Below are positions 11,813-23,074 of a stretch of 64,000 nt of DNA, one piece after another. The notes below the pieces were generated by a model that saw only the letters and a program-made list of their open reading frames with translations, was not told the origin of the DNA and made no database searches. The translations under genes and the position numbers were made by a program. The DNA lies in NCBI GenBank assembly GCA_963281255.1, contig OY725489.1:5022001-5086000 (forward strand). Direction: 5' to 3'. This DNA comes from Aphrocallistes beatrix (taxonomy: Eukaryota; Porifera; Hexactinellida; Sceptrulophora; Aphrocallistidae). Numbering within the stretch: position 1 is the first letter of the stretch; each line of letters starts with the position of its first letter.

Positions 11813-12012
11813 NNNNNNNNNNNNNNNNNNNNNNNNNNNNNNNNNNNNNNNNNNNNNNNNNNNNNNNNNNNNNNNNNNNNNNNNNNNNNNNNNNNNNNNN
11901 NNNNNNNNNNNNNNNNNNNNNNNNNNNNNNNNNNNNNNNNNNNNNNNNNNNNNNNNNNNNNNNNNNNNNNNNNNNNNNNNNNNNNNNNNNNNNNNNNNNN
12001 NNNNNNNNNNNN
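11813..12012. other. Assembly gap (200 N)
   Basis: Exactly 200 unresolved bases, probably a placeholder length. It lies between a Helitron-like copy and a piggyBac fragment, a typical collapse point for repeats. Any reading frame drawn through it is an artefact. Confidence 0.99.
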
Positions 12013-12286
12013 CCTATATTGGGATCCTCCGAATAATAGTTAGACAATCGCTCTCGATGAGAACGAAATACTCCAACTAGTAGCATCAGGCCTAGAAACG
12101 AATAAATATCTTCGGACGTGATTGGATATAGATATTTTTTATGCGCAAGGGGATCAGGATTCTGAATTAGATGCATCTCTAACTTGGAGTTAGTAAACTC
12201 AATTATCATTTTACATAACTCATCGGAGAAAAATAACTTAAAAAATCTAGAAGAAAATATGTTAAATAAAAATTGTTCATATGAAT
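12013..12286 (-). pseudogene. piggyBac-like transposase fragment
   Basis: The minus-strand frame encodes LFFSDELCKMIIEFTNSKL, then PITSEDIYSFLGLMLLVGVF and ERLSNYYSEDPNI. These match the start of the piggyBac transposase domain (the IveeTN...eelkaflGlllmmGi...yWs blocks). piggyBac enzymes cut and paste at TTAA. The catalytic Asp residues are not covered because the copy ends in the N gap; its 5' side is cut by a 173-bp MITE inserted at 12287. No intact start can be assigned. Confidence 0.85.
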
Positions 12287-12288
12287 TA

Positions 12289-12461
12289 CAGTGGTGTTTG
12301 CTTATTAGCAATTGCTCTAATAGCAATATTCGTCTATTAGCAAGTTATTTTCAGGTCCAAAGCGTGCTTATTATGTTAATTTCGTTTTTCTATTAGCAAG
12401 CTAGCTTATTACCAAGCAAATTTCGAGCTAAAATCGAATTGCTATTTCGCGAACACCACTG
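12289..12461. mobile_element. 173-bp Tc1/pogo-type MITE
   Basis: Inverted ends CAGTGGTGTTTGCTTATTAG and CAGTGGTGTTCGCGAAATAG, flanked by TA on both sides (12287-12288 and 12462-12463). Interrupts the piggyBac-like frame. Confidence 0.82.
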
Positions 12462-12463
12462 TA

Positions 12464-13485
12464 CTTACAAAGGTTTGGTCCACCAGTCACTTTCTAGTTG
12501 AGTCACTGGAATTATACATATAAGCAAAACGAAAGGTTGGATTATTCTAGAAGCATACTAAATAAAGAGTCGTAAAACCGAGATTTAGACTCTTCGAAAA
12601 AAAGGATCGGTACCCTTGATATCCGGTCCGGCCGGATACTAATATATTGACAAAATGTGATACCTTATTTAATAGATTTCAAAATGCTAGATAAATGTGC
12701 AAATGATTCCAAAGCGGGGTTGTAGTATTTTTTTGAGCTTTACCTCTGAGAATATTAGCTGCATTCATTAGAAATTGCCCTCGAATCTTCAGAACTGTTG
12801 ACGACCAAATCCCATTCATTGTAAACCTAAAGTCTATTGCAATGAATACAAAGTTCGAAAGCATATAATTGTCCACTTCAAATACATTTCTAGGTTGCAT
12901 AATTATCGTGAAATATTTGGTTCAAAGGTTTTCAGTGGGTAACCCTTAGTATCCAGTATCCGGCCGGATAACCGGATAAGAAGTTTTCCTAACCGATGCA
13001 CCTCTAATTAGTAGCATCATATACACAAGGCCACTGATAATAGAAAATTAAGCCTTTTGAAATATTGGTTATACACTTGAGTCAAAAATATATTTATCTA
13101 CTTAACAGGGTCAAAATAAATCAGAATTATAACTATGGCAACGATATACAAGAATTGATACAAAATATCAACGATTTAATAATTTAATGAGAAAATAAAT
13201 ATCTTCAAAGGCGAAAGAATCACAGAGGCTGGAATGCGGTTCGAATAATCTACAAAAGTCGAAATCGTTTTTTGCCTCTATGATAGCCGACAAAAGGGGC
13301 AAGAAACACGGTAAGTAAAAAAGAGGGGGAAAAACGGTGGAAAATACAATACATTGAAACTATTAGTAAATATTTATGCACGGTTAATGATGTAAAACAA
13401 TCATGCAAAGAAAATCGATAGGAAATGTGCATAAAATCGCACGAAAAAGCATCATGCAGGGCAAATGGGGCCAAAAAAGCTGGAG
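12464..13485. other. Non-coding; possible hAT remnant
   Basis: Two boxes with GGCCGGATA lie at about 12630 and 12965, and a hAT-like right end GATGCACCTCTA at about 12996-13007. No matching left end or target duplication was found. No gene was recognised in the rest. Confidence 0.4.
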
Positions 13486-14420
13486 CATAGCCTACTATAT
13501 ATAAGGCCTAAGATTAACTTAACCAAGGATGCGGTAGAAGATGGATGAAGAAATACATGAGCTGCCTTAAATCATTAACAAAGCACAATAGAGCTTAGGA
13601 ATGTATTACTAGCATATTTAAATATGGTGAGGCCGTTTAAGGGCACTTCTAAGTGAATGTGTTAATGCTAAAAATTTGGAATTTTTTCATGGAATGTTCT
13701 TACATTCCAGTGTTGATATGGAAACGTGTTTTGGTCAGTTGGGGCTATACCTTGAAAACAGCGATAGCAAGACATTCAAATATAATCCCATTTGATAGCA
13801 AAGGATACTTCCTATTTAGCTATAATACAATTTCTATGTCTAATTCAATGGTTTACGAGATATTCGACAAATTACCAAATGTGACCAATATGATAAATTG
13901 TCTAATAACTCGTAAATTATTGAATTAAGACATAGAAATTGGATTATAGCTTAATAGGAAGTAGCCTATTTGCTATCAAATGGGATTAAATTTGAATGTC
14001 TAGCTATCGCTGTTTTCAAGATATAGCCCCAACTGACCAAAACACGTTTCCATAGCAACACTGGAATGTAAGAACATTCCATGAAAAAATTCCTTTTAAT
14101 TTTTCGTATTAACACATTCACTTCTCAGTTCTATGCGAAAATAATAAAAACACTTAGAAGTGCCCTTAAACGACCTCTGACAATCACTAAATTTGACCTA
14201 AATATAGCCTGTTGCGTAATCATTTGATGACTAATCTAAATTTTAACAACGGATATGAGTGCTTTGATACCATATTTATATATGCTGGTAATACATTCCT
14301 AAGCTCTATTGTGCTTTGTTAATGATTTAAGGCAGCTCATGTATTTCTTCATCCATCTTCTACCGCATCCCTAGTGCCAATTTCGCAAGTTACTCTGAGG
14401 CCTTATTGTAGTAGGCTATG
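13486..14420. mobile_element. Complete fold-back element (P-like MITE)
   Basis: Two inverted arms of roughly 400-480 bp meet at about 13900-13930. The ends are CATAGCCTACTATATATA and its complement. Perfect 7-bp target duplications GCTGGAG lie at 13479-13485 and 14421-14427. No coding region. The end sequence closely resembles that of the P-like element at 36677-40900, which also has a 7-bp duplication, so this is probably its non-autonomous derivative. Confidence 0.88.
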
Positions 14421-14602
14421 GCTGGAGGCAAAAAACAGAGACGAAAAAGACAGGCAAAAAAATGCAAACTAAAATACTAAAAAAATACAGTGGAACTCCA
14501 CATAACAGTCACCTCCGAATATCAGCCGATATTCTGAATTCTGGTCATTTGTTTTAGAACGGAACCATATTTTTAACCTCGGAATTCCAATTACCTTAAA
14601 TA

Positions 14603-15488
14603 CAGTCGAACCTGCAATAACGATCACCTGTCTATAGCGGTAACCAATGAACAGTCCCGTCCGAAATTCCATAATATTGAACCTGTGTATAGCGGTAACC
14701 TACTCAACGCGGCCAGCGGCCACCCGTTTGTAGTCCCTCACTGACCCTAAAACTGTGTATAACGGCCTTCACCTGTCAGGGTTTCATTTAAACATTGACT
14801 CAAGGGATGGCAAAATTTGGGTTTTGAGGAATAAGGGGTGGCGAGGCCGTAACTGCGTGAGATAGGGTTGTCTGGGAGCATCCTCCCCCTCGAAATAAGA
14901 AGGGTTAGGGTCTCTGAGATCGAATCTAGTATAATCTGTGAAGCAAAAATGCATTTTTCTGAAATTGTAGCTTTATGGTATATTTGCATTATCAAAAGCG
15001 TTTGTGGCTTGTTAAAAGTTTTAGTATTTTGCTTACTTACATTTAGTAGTACTGACAGTGCATGTACATTAGGTCATTATTTTTATTGTGAAGTTTCAGT
15101 TATTGTGTTTCAATATTATACAAAATAAACTAACTTTTTCCAACATTTCAAGGGATGTCAAGGGATGGCGAATGAGATCCAAGGGATGGCGGGAGCCATC
15201 CCTCGCCATCCCCTAAATGAAACCCTGCCTGTATATAACAGCCACTACCTGTCTATAACGGGCCATCACCTTTTTATCTTTTTATGTGTTTATTACAGGA
15301 CCTGTTACGAACGATAAATAAATTTCATGTAATTACTTCAAGTAATGGATTTCTAAAAATTTGATATTTATTGTACTACGTTGATACCTTTTGGGGATTA
15401 AGACAATCACCTGTATATAACGGTCACCTGTGTATAACGGCCAATTTTGTCCAGTCCCTTGGGTGGCCGTCGTATACAGGTTCGACTG
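14603..15488. mobile_element. pogo/Tigger-like element, nested
   Basis: Ends CAGTCGAACCTGCAATAACG and CAGTCGAACCTGTATACGAC, flanked by TA (14601-14602, 15489-15490). Subterminal repeats of the CCTGTNTATAACGG type occur near both ends. It contains the further insertion 14777-15227. Confidence 0.82.
14777..15227. mobile_element. 451-bp element nested in pogo-like element
   Basis: Ends CAGGGTTTCATTTA on both sides (inverted), with internal AAGGGATGGC boxes near both ends. CCTGT repeats flank it at 14772-14776 and 15228-15232, suggesting a 5-bp target duplication. The ends look hAT-like but the duplication is shorter than the usual 8 bp, so the superfamily is unsure. Confidence 0.65.
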
Positions 15489-15727
15489 TAATAGGGAATC
15501 ATTATTACACGTTTGATAACGAAAAAAATTTCTTGACGATAAAATAACAAAACTTTGCACAAGTAACCCCTATAAATGTAAAGCATATTACTCTGTCAAT
15601 AAATGACAAGATATTAATGGCATCAAGCAAACGCAATGAACTGGTCAAAATACTTCGGGTCAATCGCATCGGCAATTGGTAAAAAAAAATAATATCGAAA
15701 GAACCCAAGTATCCTCCGTACTAGGGT

Positions 15728-15835
15728 ATTAGGATCTTTCGATTCATGATCGAAAGATCCGGATCGCGATCCTTTTTTGAGGATCGCGATCGGATCGAAA
15801 CTTTTACTGAATTCGATCCGATCCTTTTTCTTTTT
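15728..15835. repeat. GATC-rich palindrome cluster
   Basis: Perfect or near-perfect palindromes in succession: GATCTTTCGATnnnATCGAAAGATC, AGGATCGCGATCC, and a second GATCGCGATC, followed by ATTCGATCCGATCC. The cluster lies in the right part of the outer pogo-like element. Function unknown. Confidence 0.7.
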
Positions 15836-16002
15836 ACTCCCGTTGAAGGTGAAAGTTTTGAATTTATGTTGATTAAATATATTTTTTAATGTGTTTTACG
15901 GTTTGATTACTAAATAAGCACTAAGTACGCCTCAATTGACGGGAATTCAAAATATCGGGGCGGCCGCTATTCTGAGGTGACCGTTATGCGGGTTCCACTG
16001 TA

Positions 16003-16403
16003 TTCCCATTCTCGCCGCTTTCGCGTTATCATGTCAGAACGAAAGAGTGACCTGTATGATGGCACTATGTTGAAACGATAAGAGTGACTAGCAAGAGTTT
16101 ATCTAGAAGCGCGAGACGCTCCTTTAGGCGTATGATTCTAAGCCCGGAAGTGTTTAGGAGAGTAAAAGTTTCGAACACTACCCAATTTACACTAAATTAT
16201 CAATGCTATTTATCGATTTAGACGTAGTATTAAATTTTTGGGTCTGATATTAGGAGTGTATATCTGGAAGGCTGCATAATATCCTAACAGCTGGTAAAGC
16301 GGGTGTCGCGCAACATGTAAGAAGTGTGGATGAATACACACAAATGATATTTCTTTTCCATTTCTTCGTTTTCTTAATTCATAAACAGATGTTATATCAT
16401 ATA
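16003..16403. other. No gene recognised
   Basis: AT-rich sequence between the pogo-like element and a Helitron-like 5' end; nothing supported. Confidence 0.4.
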
Positions 16404-16443
16404 TCCTTACTATTAAAACTCGATTAATCTATATATATACAAG

Positions 16444-16837
16444 CAGGGATTCCAGAACTGGCAAAAGAAAAGTTTGTACGGATTTTTTTGCCAACCGTTT
16501 ACTTGCAACTTTATTTTTTCCTCCATTTTAGATTTAGTTTTATTCACTCACTACTTTTTTTTGCTTGCTAGTTATTTTTTCCCGGAATTTTGTTGGCGTG
16601 AGGAGAAAAAATTATTGATTGTGTAATATAAAACCGAAACGAGTCTTCATCGAGCGATTTCTAGAAATATTTGAGCATTTCAGAATCAGAATTTTCTTTA
16701 TTTAACCATGTCGGTTTCATCAGGGTATCCGGGAAATTTACTTGCTACTTTTTTATGCTCGCCATCCTGAATATTTACTTACTACCTTTTATTTTTCCTA
16801 AAAAATAAAAAGGTAGTAAGTAGCAAGTACATCCCTG
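16444..16837. mobile_element. 394-bp hAT-like element
   Basis: Ends CAGGGAT (inverted) with a perfect 8-bp target duplication TATACAAG at 16436-16443 and 16838-16845. No coding region. Inserted in the TA-rich tract next to a Helitron-like terminus. Confidence 0.85.
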
Positions 16838-16841
16838 TATA

Positions 16842-17330
16842 CAAGGGCGCTTCGCTTGCTTGCGCTGCGCGGCTGGAGGACACTTTGTGTCCGCAAGAGG
16901 CTCCCTTTGGGCGCATAGGGTCATATTGATAAAGTATAAGGGAAATAACATCTCTAAATATGTCTGTACTACTGATATAATCGATATCGCACGAAAAATC
17001 ACCATATTTATCAATTTTTAAAATTTTGATGAGTAATGATGACGTCATAACAAAGTGATGAGTCATCATTTTTTGATGATAGTTGTATCATAGGTGAGGT
17101 ATGTTAGCATACATATTCCATTAAAATTTCAGCTATACATCTCCTACAATGGCTGTGTTATGCTCGAATAACTGTATTACTTAAACTTTTAAAAATGTGA
17201 CAATGGCGTCATAATTCCATGATGAGTCGACATTTACTTACTGGAGCAATAGCCTAACACAAAAGACTAACACATGCCAAAAATCAGCTTTCTGCGCCCG
17301 GCAGTTTCTTCAATCAATTCGTTATATAAT
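16842..17330 (-). mobile_element. Helitron-like copy (H3)
   Basis: Reverse-oriented. The 3' hairpin side is on the left (CAAGGGCGCTTCGCTTGC). Two TGACGT(C/G)-type sites, the TGATGAGTCATCA box and the conserved CAATCAATTCGTTA block are present. The 5' terminus is missing. Confidence 0.82.
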
Positions 17331-17806
17331 AATAGACACAGAAAGCTGATTTGGGGATGTGAGAATCTTTTGGATATGGCTCCACTAATTCTGAGCTCAG
17401 ACGAAAATGACGACTCATCAGGAATTATGACGTCTTTGACACCTTTTTTATAATTAGAAATTTCAGTCTTTCGACCATAACTCAGCCATCTTAAGTGATA
17501 GAAAGCTGAAATTTTAATAACCAGGGAAATACATACTTGGGGTATAAATAGAAATGACCCAGTTTCCATTTTCATTTTCTGTTTACTTTCAATTAACTTT
17601 CACTTCAACATTCCCTGACGTGCACGGGTTTTAATGGAATGTGCATATTAATTTACTTCACATATGATGTAACCACAATCAAAAATGATGACTAATCATT
17701 CTGTTATGACGTCATCATTACGCTTCAAAAATTTAAATTTGACAAATCTGGCGAATTACGAGTGATATCGATTTTGACACAAGATGGACACATTTACAGG
17801 GTGACA

Positions 17807-18959
17807 CATAACTTCTGTTACAAGCTTCATTAAGTATAAAATTTCTTATACTCAAACGATCTTAGTTATTATGGTCCTTAAAGATTGTAATTCGAATATC
17901 CTCAATGATTTTAAAAGATTTTTCGATTCTATGACTTAGAAATGTGTTTTGTATGGTGAGTTTTGAGAGAAGAATATGTGTCCTTGCACGCAGCGAAAAT
18001 CGTGAATCAAGGTCCCCTGCTTTTCAAGTTATCTTCTCAGAGTCTTTAAATTCTAGGAAAAATTAGCTCACACATGTTCCTCGAACACTCTAAATTTGTA
18101 GAGATATAAGATGTTCAGATCAGTGCATTTTGAAGACCAATTGGATTAGATTCTTTTGTGATGTGAATAAAAGTGCCATTTTGGGGAATTTTGAAAAATG
18201 TACCTGATTTGAACTGCGACTGAATAACTTTTTCTAGTTTCTGATAACGAAGTCAGTGGATTTATGAAATATTTCTATGGTGAATGAAAGGTACCTGGTG
18301 CTAAATCGTCATGGGACATCGATTATGAAGACATTTTTTACAGAAGCAGTGGGACCTGATTCGCGATTATCGCTGCGTACCAGGGGCCTTATTCACTAAG
18401 AAAACTTAAGATTTGCTTAACTTTATATAACTTTATATAGTGGAAATTTTGAAGAGTTGCATTACGATTTGGGTAAATAGATGTTCAATGATACCAATAG
18501 AAATATAAACTACCTAAATACTGGAAATATTCCAAGTCACTCTCGAAATATTCGTGATGTCATACTTAAGTATTATGACGTCATACTTAACTTTAAATAT
18601 TACGTAACTTTCTGAAAAGTTTAACAAACGAGTCAAAATTTGTCAAGCATTTCAATTGTACCACTTAAAATTAATAGAGTATGCAATCTATTTGAATTCT
18701 TTAAAAATCTCTTCTAATTTTGAAGATTCAAAAGTTAAGCAAATCTTAAGTTTTCTTAGTGAATAAGGCCCCAGGACACATTTTTTTTCTCAAAATTCAC
18801 CATACAAAACACATTTATAAGTCATAGAATCGAAAAATCTTTTAAAATCATTGAAAATATTCGAATTACAATCTCTAAGGACCATAATAACTAAGATCGT
18901 TTGAGTATAAGAAATTTTATACCTATTGAAGCTTGTAACAGAACTTATGTGTCACCCTG
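17807..18959. mobile_element. mariner-like (TA-flanked) element, copy A
   Basis: Inverted ends CAGGGTGACACATAA (left) and its near complement (right), TA on each side (17805-17806, 18960-18961). Arms of roughly 200 bp are inverted repeats. The empty site in the Helitron-like host is known from other copies. No transposase remains. A 386-bp element is nested at 18385. The same family forms 29679-35097. Confidence 0.9.
18385..18770. mobile_element. 386-bp MITE nested in mariner-like copy A
   Basis: Long inverted ends starting GGCCTTATTCACTAAGAAAA. CCAGG is duplicated at 18380-18384 and 18771-18775; the uninterrupted sequence GCGTTCCAGGACACA in copy B at about 34905 confirms the site. Superfamily not assigned. 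Confidence 0.88.
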
Positions 18960-19581
18960 TAGAGATGCTATCTCCCTTAAAATTAACTAATGTGACCCCA
19001 GGCGACCTAAGTGAGCCTCTGGCAGACACAAAGTCTCCACCAGCCGCACAGCGCAAGCAAGCGAAGCGCGCATGTGTTAAATAATTTTGCGTAATTATGA
19101 ATGAATAAAAGTAAACAAAAGACTAACCAAATGTTTAAAACAAACGCGCTTCACTTGCTTGCGCTGCGCGGCTGGCTGACACAGTGTCCGCTGGAAGCGC
19201 CCTTTGGGCGCATGGGGTCACATTTATTAATTTTGAATGAAATAACATCCCTAAATACGCTTGCCCTATTGTTATAGTCGATATCACACAAAAAATCACC
19301 AAATTCGTCAATTGTCAGTTTTATGAGTAATGATGACGTCATAACACAGTGATGAGTCATCACTTTTTGATTATACGTAGTTGCATCATATGTGAAGTAT
19401 AATAATATACATATTCTATTAGAATTTGAGCCTTCTAACGCCTAAAATGATTGAGTTATAGTGGATTAAACTGAAATTTTTAAATATAAAAAGGTGACAA
19501 TGACGTCATACTTGCATGATGAGTTGACATTTTTCTCTGAGCTCAGAACTTATTGGAGCCATAGCCGAAAGACTCCCATAT

Positions 19582-21995
19582 CACAATGGCACGGCAGGTG
19601 GCTTTTGGATGGAAATTCATAACATTGAATTTCTTTCTAATGTTGATTTTCGAAATCAGCATACTCGTAAACCTAGGAAACCAAATTTCATTCTTGGAAT
19701 TTCATTTCCGTTAACATATTACTCTTCACAGGCATGTCATCTTCAATATTCCAAAAGTATAAATTTTGATTTCGATTTTCGACTATGATGTAATTCAGAA
19801 TAATAAAGGATCCCCTCATCCTAAGTTGTGATTATTATATATCAATCAATAGCTCTTTTTCTGCTGAATAATAATTGATATACTTCGTTACTGCATTTCT
19901 ATCCCGAATTTGATGTTCTAATTTTAAAAATGAGTGGATTTCCAAGTCGTATAAAAATAAACCGCGCTGCTTAAAGTGATAGAACTAATTTTGCCTATGC
20001 TTGCGAGTTATAAGATTTATATATTATAAAGGAAATTCGATTTTTAATCTAATTTAAATTTATAGCTATTCCCAAGCTTTCCGAAATTTGTTACATTAAC
20101 TTTTCTAATTTACCGATTTGTAATTTCATCTTTTTTTCAAAAAATTGACACATTTTTTATTCTATGGGTGATTAGCAATTTGACAAACTATCGAACTTGA
20201 ATAACGAAGAAGCTTATAGTTTCTATCTTACCAACTCGGATAAAAGTTTTAGTGATATTTCTCGTATGTTTATTGAGGAACATGGCTGTAAGGATTATCA
20301 AGTTGACCATTTGCGAAGGAAATTCTCTGAAATAAAGAAAGAGAGATTGACTTATCTGAGGAGGGATGATTTACCGACTTGGAACCAGTTGTTCTTTTGC
20401 ACATCTTCAGATCCATCGCACAGTGATCTATCTCAATATTCCAATGAAGATTCTCCCTTGGAACAGTTTCCAACTCTAACTTTCGAAATCCAGGAGAATT
20501 TCAGTCAGATACGTGGAAAACACATCAGCCAGTTACAGAATAAGGCAATTCGGAACCGACTCAGCAAACTTAGATCTCACGTTGAAGTAGTTGCTCAACA
20601 CGAAGATTGCACTCCGAAAACTATAGTTATGTATCTTGTTAAATTATACTCATTGGAGGAGCACGATAAAGGTACAGTTAATGTCATCACAGATAATCAA
20701 TACAGGAAAGTTCGGGCAATTCGGTAACAAAAATGAGGAAAATATTAGTTTTCTTATGAAAAAAACCATCAACATAGAAACGAGTGAAATTGTGGCAAAC
20801 GGATTAGATTTAATTAACGGTCATCATGCTACAGTAGAGGTTTTACTGTCACAGGTAGATGGTAAATGGCTCAGATTCTCAGCGGTGCAGGAGGTGCAGT
20901 CTGCCAGTTCTGTACTGCTACATTCGGCCAGATTCATGACGTGGACATTGTAAATGACGGCTTTCCTATTAATAGATACGTTAGTGATGCCATAAGTCTA
21001 TTCGAGGAGGTCAATGAGGAGCATTTCCTGTCTTTATCTCTGATCAGCAGTATAACCTCACGCATGCCCCATTATCTGACATAGATATAGTCCCCAGTTC
21101 ACCATTGCATGCTTATCTCAGGTGTTTCGGTTGGCTGATGCAATTGGTTGGACATCTGAATGCTGGAGTTTCCAAATGGTCACCAAGTTCAGCAAACGTC
21201 AAAGGTGCAAATAACTTTGTGTGCGGATTAGTGAAAGAAAAATTTAATATCCTGTTTGATTTTGCTTCTTCTCAAGGCGGGACTACCACTACAGGGAATG
21301 TTGTCAGGCGCTGCTTAATCCGAAATACTGATAACGAGAAGGATTTCCTATATTAGTCTTAAGACTGTATAACTGTGGAAGACAAATCGATACAAAAGAA
21401 TTAATAGTGGTATGTACTTATTTATCCTAAATACATTTCCTTGGGCAAATATTACTCCGACGTTGCACAAGGTGTTAGCTCACGCACCAGAGATCATAAT
21501 AACATTCAACAATGGCGAAGGGTTAGAACAACTATCTGAAGAAGGGTTTGAGGCGAGTAATAAGCTGATCCGCAGGTACAGAGAACGGTTATCCCGTAAG
21601 TTTTGTTTTGAAGATAACATAAGGGACGTTTTTACTCGAATATTATGCCAGAGCGACCCAGTGATATTACTGAATAGAAGAATAAAGAAATCAATTCAAA
21701 AGAAAAATACGATGGTTGAGGGTGTGGGCGAACAAGAAATACTTGTAAACAGACTTATTTTACAAGAGGATGATTAGAGCTTATTATGAATGACTTTATG
21801 AAATATTTAGTGTTCTTTATAATTGTAGCATCATGACAATAACCACATAACTTGAAAACCTGAAGTCCCACATAAGTTTCATTGATTCCATTCGATTTTT
21901 TAGGTATGATAACCTATAGGCTAATAACACTTTTTACTAGTCTATCGTTCAAAAAAATAGCCAATGCCACCAAAATGCCATTTCGTGCCACTGTG
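19582..21995 (+). mobile_element. RAG1/Transib-like element
   Basis: Inverted ends CACAATGGCACGG and CACAGTGGCACGA. CACAGTG is the heptamer of V(D)J recombination signals, and CACWRTG-type ends are known for Transib and RAG-like transposons. The element interrupts the Helitron-like family sequence ACTCCCACATGCC; TCCCATAT (19574-19581) and TCCCACAT (21996-22003) flank it, an apparent 8-bp duplication, whereas 5 bp is usual for Transib. The coding relic lies at 20197-21777. Confidence 0.8.
20197..21777 (+). pseudogene. RAG1/Transib-like transposase relic
   Basis: Pieces in several frames read collinearly. The last part contains THKVLAHAPEII, then LSEEGFEASNKLIRRYRE and a QSDPV block. In RAG1 the equivalent region holds the paired zinc-binding His (HxxxxH) and the third catalytic acid in a SE-x-ESGNK-like context; both are present here (HKVLAH, SEEGFEASNK). 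An upstream GGAVCQFCTAT supplies the CxxC half of that zinc site. The N-terminal 176-residue segment is separate and starts at the ATG at 20197. The region where the first two catalytic Asp residues should lie (about 20730-20870) seems shortened, consistent with internal deletion. Stops at 20728, 21082, 21354 and shifts near 20870 break the gene. Family known to perform DDE cut-and-paste; assignment to Transib versus RAG-like branch is not decided. Confidence 0.78.
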
Positions 21996-22073
21996 TCCCA
22001 CATGCCAAAAATCAGTTTTCTGGGACTGACAGTTTCTTAATCAATTCGTTACATATATATATACTGCCTGAAC

Positions 22074-22543
22074 AAAAGTATTCGTACACCTCATAATTCC
22101 CCATACAAATAGTTATAATACTGATTTATTTAGCGAGTCAAGGTATTTAATTGGTAAGAGATACACTTAATTTGACTTCAAATTCGAATTCTCCATATTC
22201 GAATTACCCACTTTATAAGCTTTTAACTTAATTACTCTCCTTCAAAATTAAGTATTTTCGGCATTTGCTACCCTATGGCACATATCACATATCACTAGTT
22301 ATCACCATTGTAGATGATGGCATAAGCGGTACAAGGTGGCACAGTCTGAGAATATTTAACCTTGTGGGAGATTAATCGAGTGGTTAGATCATAAAATGAG
22401 TAATTCGAATATGGAGAATTCAAATTTGAAGTTAAATTAAGCCTATCTCTTACCAATTAAATACCTTGACTCGCTAAATAAATCAATATTATAACTATTT
22501 GTATGGGAAATTATGGGGTGTACGAATATTTTTGTTCAGGCAG
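22074..22543. mobile_element. Tc1-like MITE with long inverted arms
   Basis: Ends CTGCCTGAACAAAAGTATTC and its near complement; arms of about 150 bp. TA on the left (22072-22073); the right flank reads TG, a likely mutated TA. No coding region. Confidence 0.85.
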
Positions 22544-22547
22544 TGTG

Positions 22548-22552
<5 letters not shown>

Positions 22553-22634
<82 letters not shown>
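22553..22634. repeat. (TA)n microsatellite
   Basis: Uninterrupted TA run of roughly 80 bases inside the 5' TA-rich tract of a Helitron-like copy. The same tract is shorter in the copies at 37400 and 40985. Confidence 0.95.
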
Positions 22635-22641
<7 letters not shown>

Positions 22642-22743
22642 CATTAATCGAGTGTTAATAGTAAGGATAATATAATGATTCTTTTATTTAATCAATTTTT
22701 GTTTATTTAAATCGGATATCTTATTTAATTTTTTAAAAATGAT

Positions 22744-23074
22744 CAAGGCTGGATTCGGGTAACCGGTTAACCGCCGTCAATCACGGTTAACCGTTAAGAA
22801 AAATTTGGATCAGTTAGCCGTTCTGCTTTATTTTCTAAATATTTAGACTAATTTCATTGTTTTTCGATGAAGATTCGTGAATATTAGTTCTAAAATTTTG
22901 ATATTTCAATATTATTACAATTTTTCTAACCAAATAGTATATTTCGGGACCACTGAAATTAGTCGACAAATTCATAATTATACTAATTAATATTGACATC
23001 GGTTAACCGGTCAACCGCCCTGGAGGAAACCAAAATAACCGACCCCGAATATCGGTTAACCAACCCCAGCCCTG
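22744..23074. mobile_element. hAT-like element with GGTTAACCG motifs
   Basis: Right end (inverted) CAGGGCTGGGGTTGG and left end CAAGGCTGGATTCGG. Self-complementary GGTTAACCGGT motifs lie near both ends. Flanks AAAATGAT and AAAAGATT are an imperfect 8-bp duplication. No coding region. Confidence 0.65.

Larger units (their letters stand above)
14488..16000. mobile_element. pogo/Tigger-like element, outer
   Basis: Inverted ends CAGTGGAACTCCACATAACR and CAGTGGAACCCGCATAACGG, flanked by TA (14486-14487, 16001-16002). Another pogo-like element is inserted at 14603. No transposase remains. Confidence 0.85.
16404..19074. mobile_element. Cluster of Helitron-like copies with nested insertions
   Basis: A 5' end (TCCTTACTATTAAAAC, preceded by A) at 16404 is followed by a hAT insertion, a reverse copy (16842-17330) and a forward copy (17334-19074). 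The forward copy lacks its own 5' end, and may be the continuation of the 16404 start with the reverse copy sitting in its TA-rich tract. A mariner-like element splits the forward copy. Confidence 0.7.
17334..19074 (+). mobile_element. Helitron-like copy (H4), split by mariner-like element
   Basis: Forward copy from CAGAAAGCTGATTTGGG to GCGAAGCGCGCATG. The family sequence CACATTTAGAGATG is interrupted exactly at its TA by the element 17807-18959, which fixes that insertion site. Confidence 0.85.
19141..22667 (-). mobile_element. Helitron-like copy (H5) with two insertions
   Basis: Reverse-oriented full-length copy: 3' hairpin end at 19141, 5' end TCCTTACTATTAACAC (reverse complement) at 22667, followed by T. 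It hosts the RAG1/Transib-like element (19582-21995), a Tc1-like MITE (22074-22543) and a TA microsatellite. Confidence 0.85.

Noticed and set aside
11730-12326. Open frames running through a stretch of X residues
   Set aside because: They cross the 200-base assembly gap; only the part right of 12012 has a real match (piggyBac).
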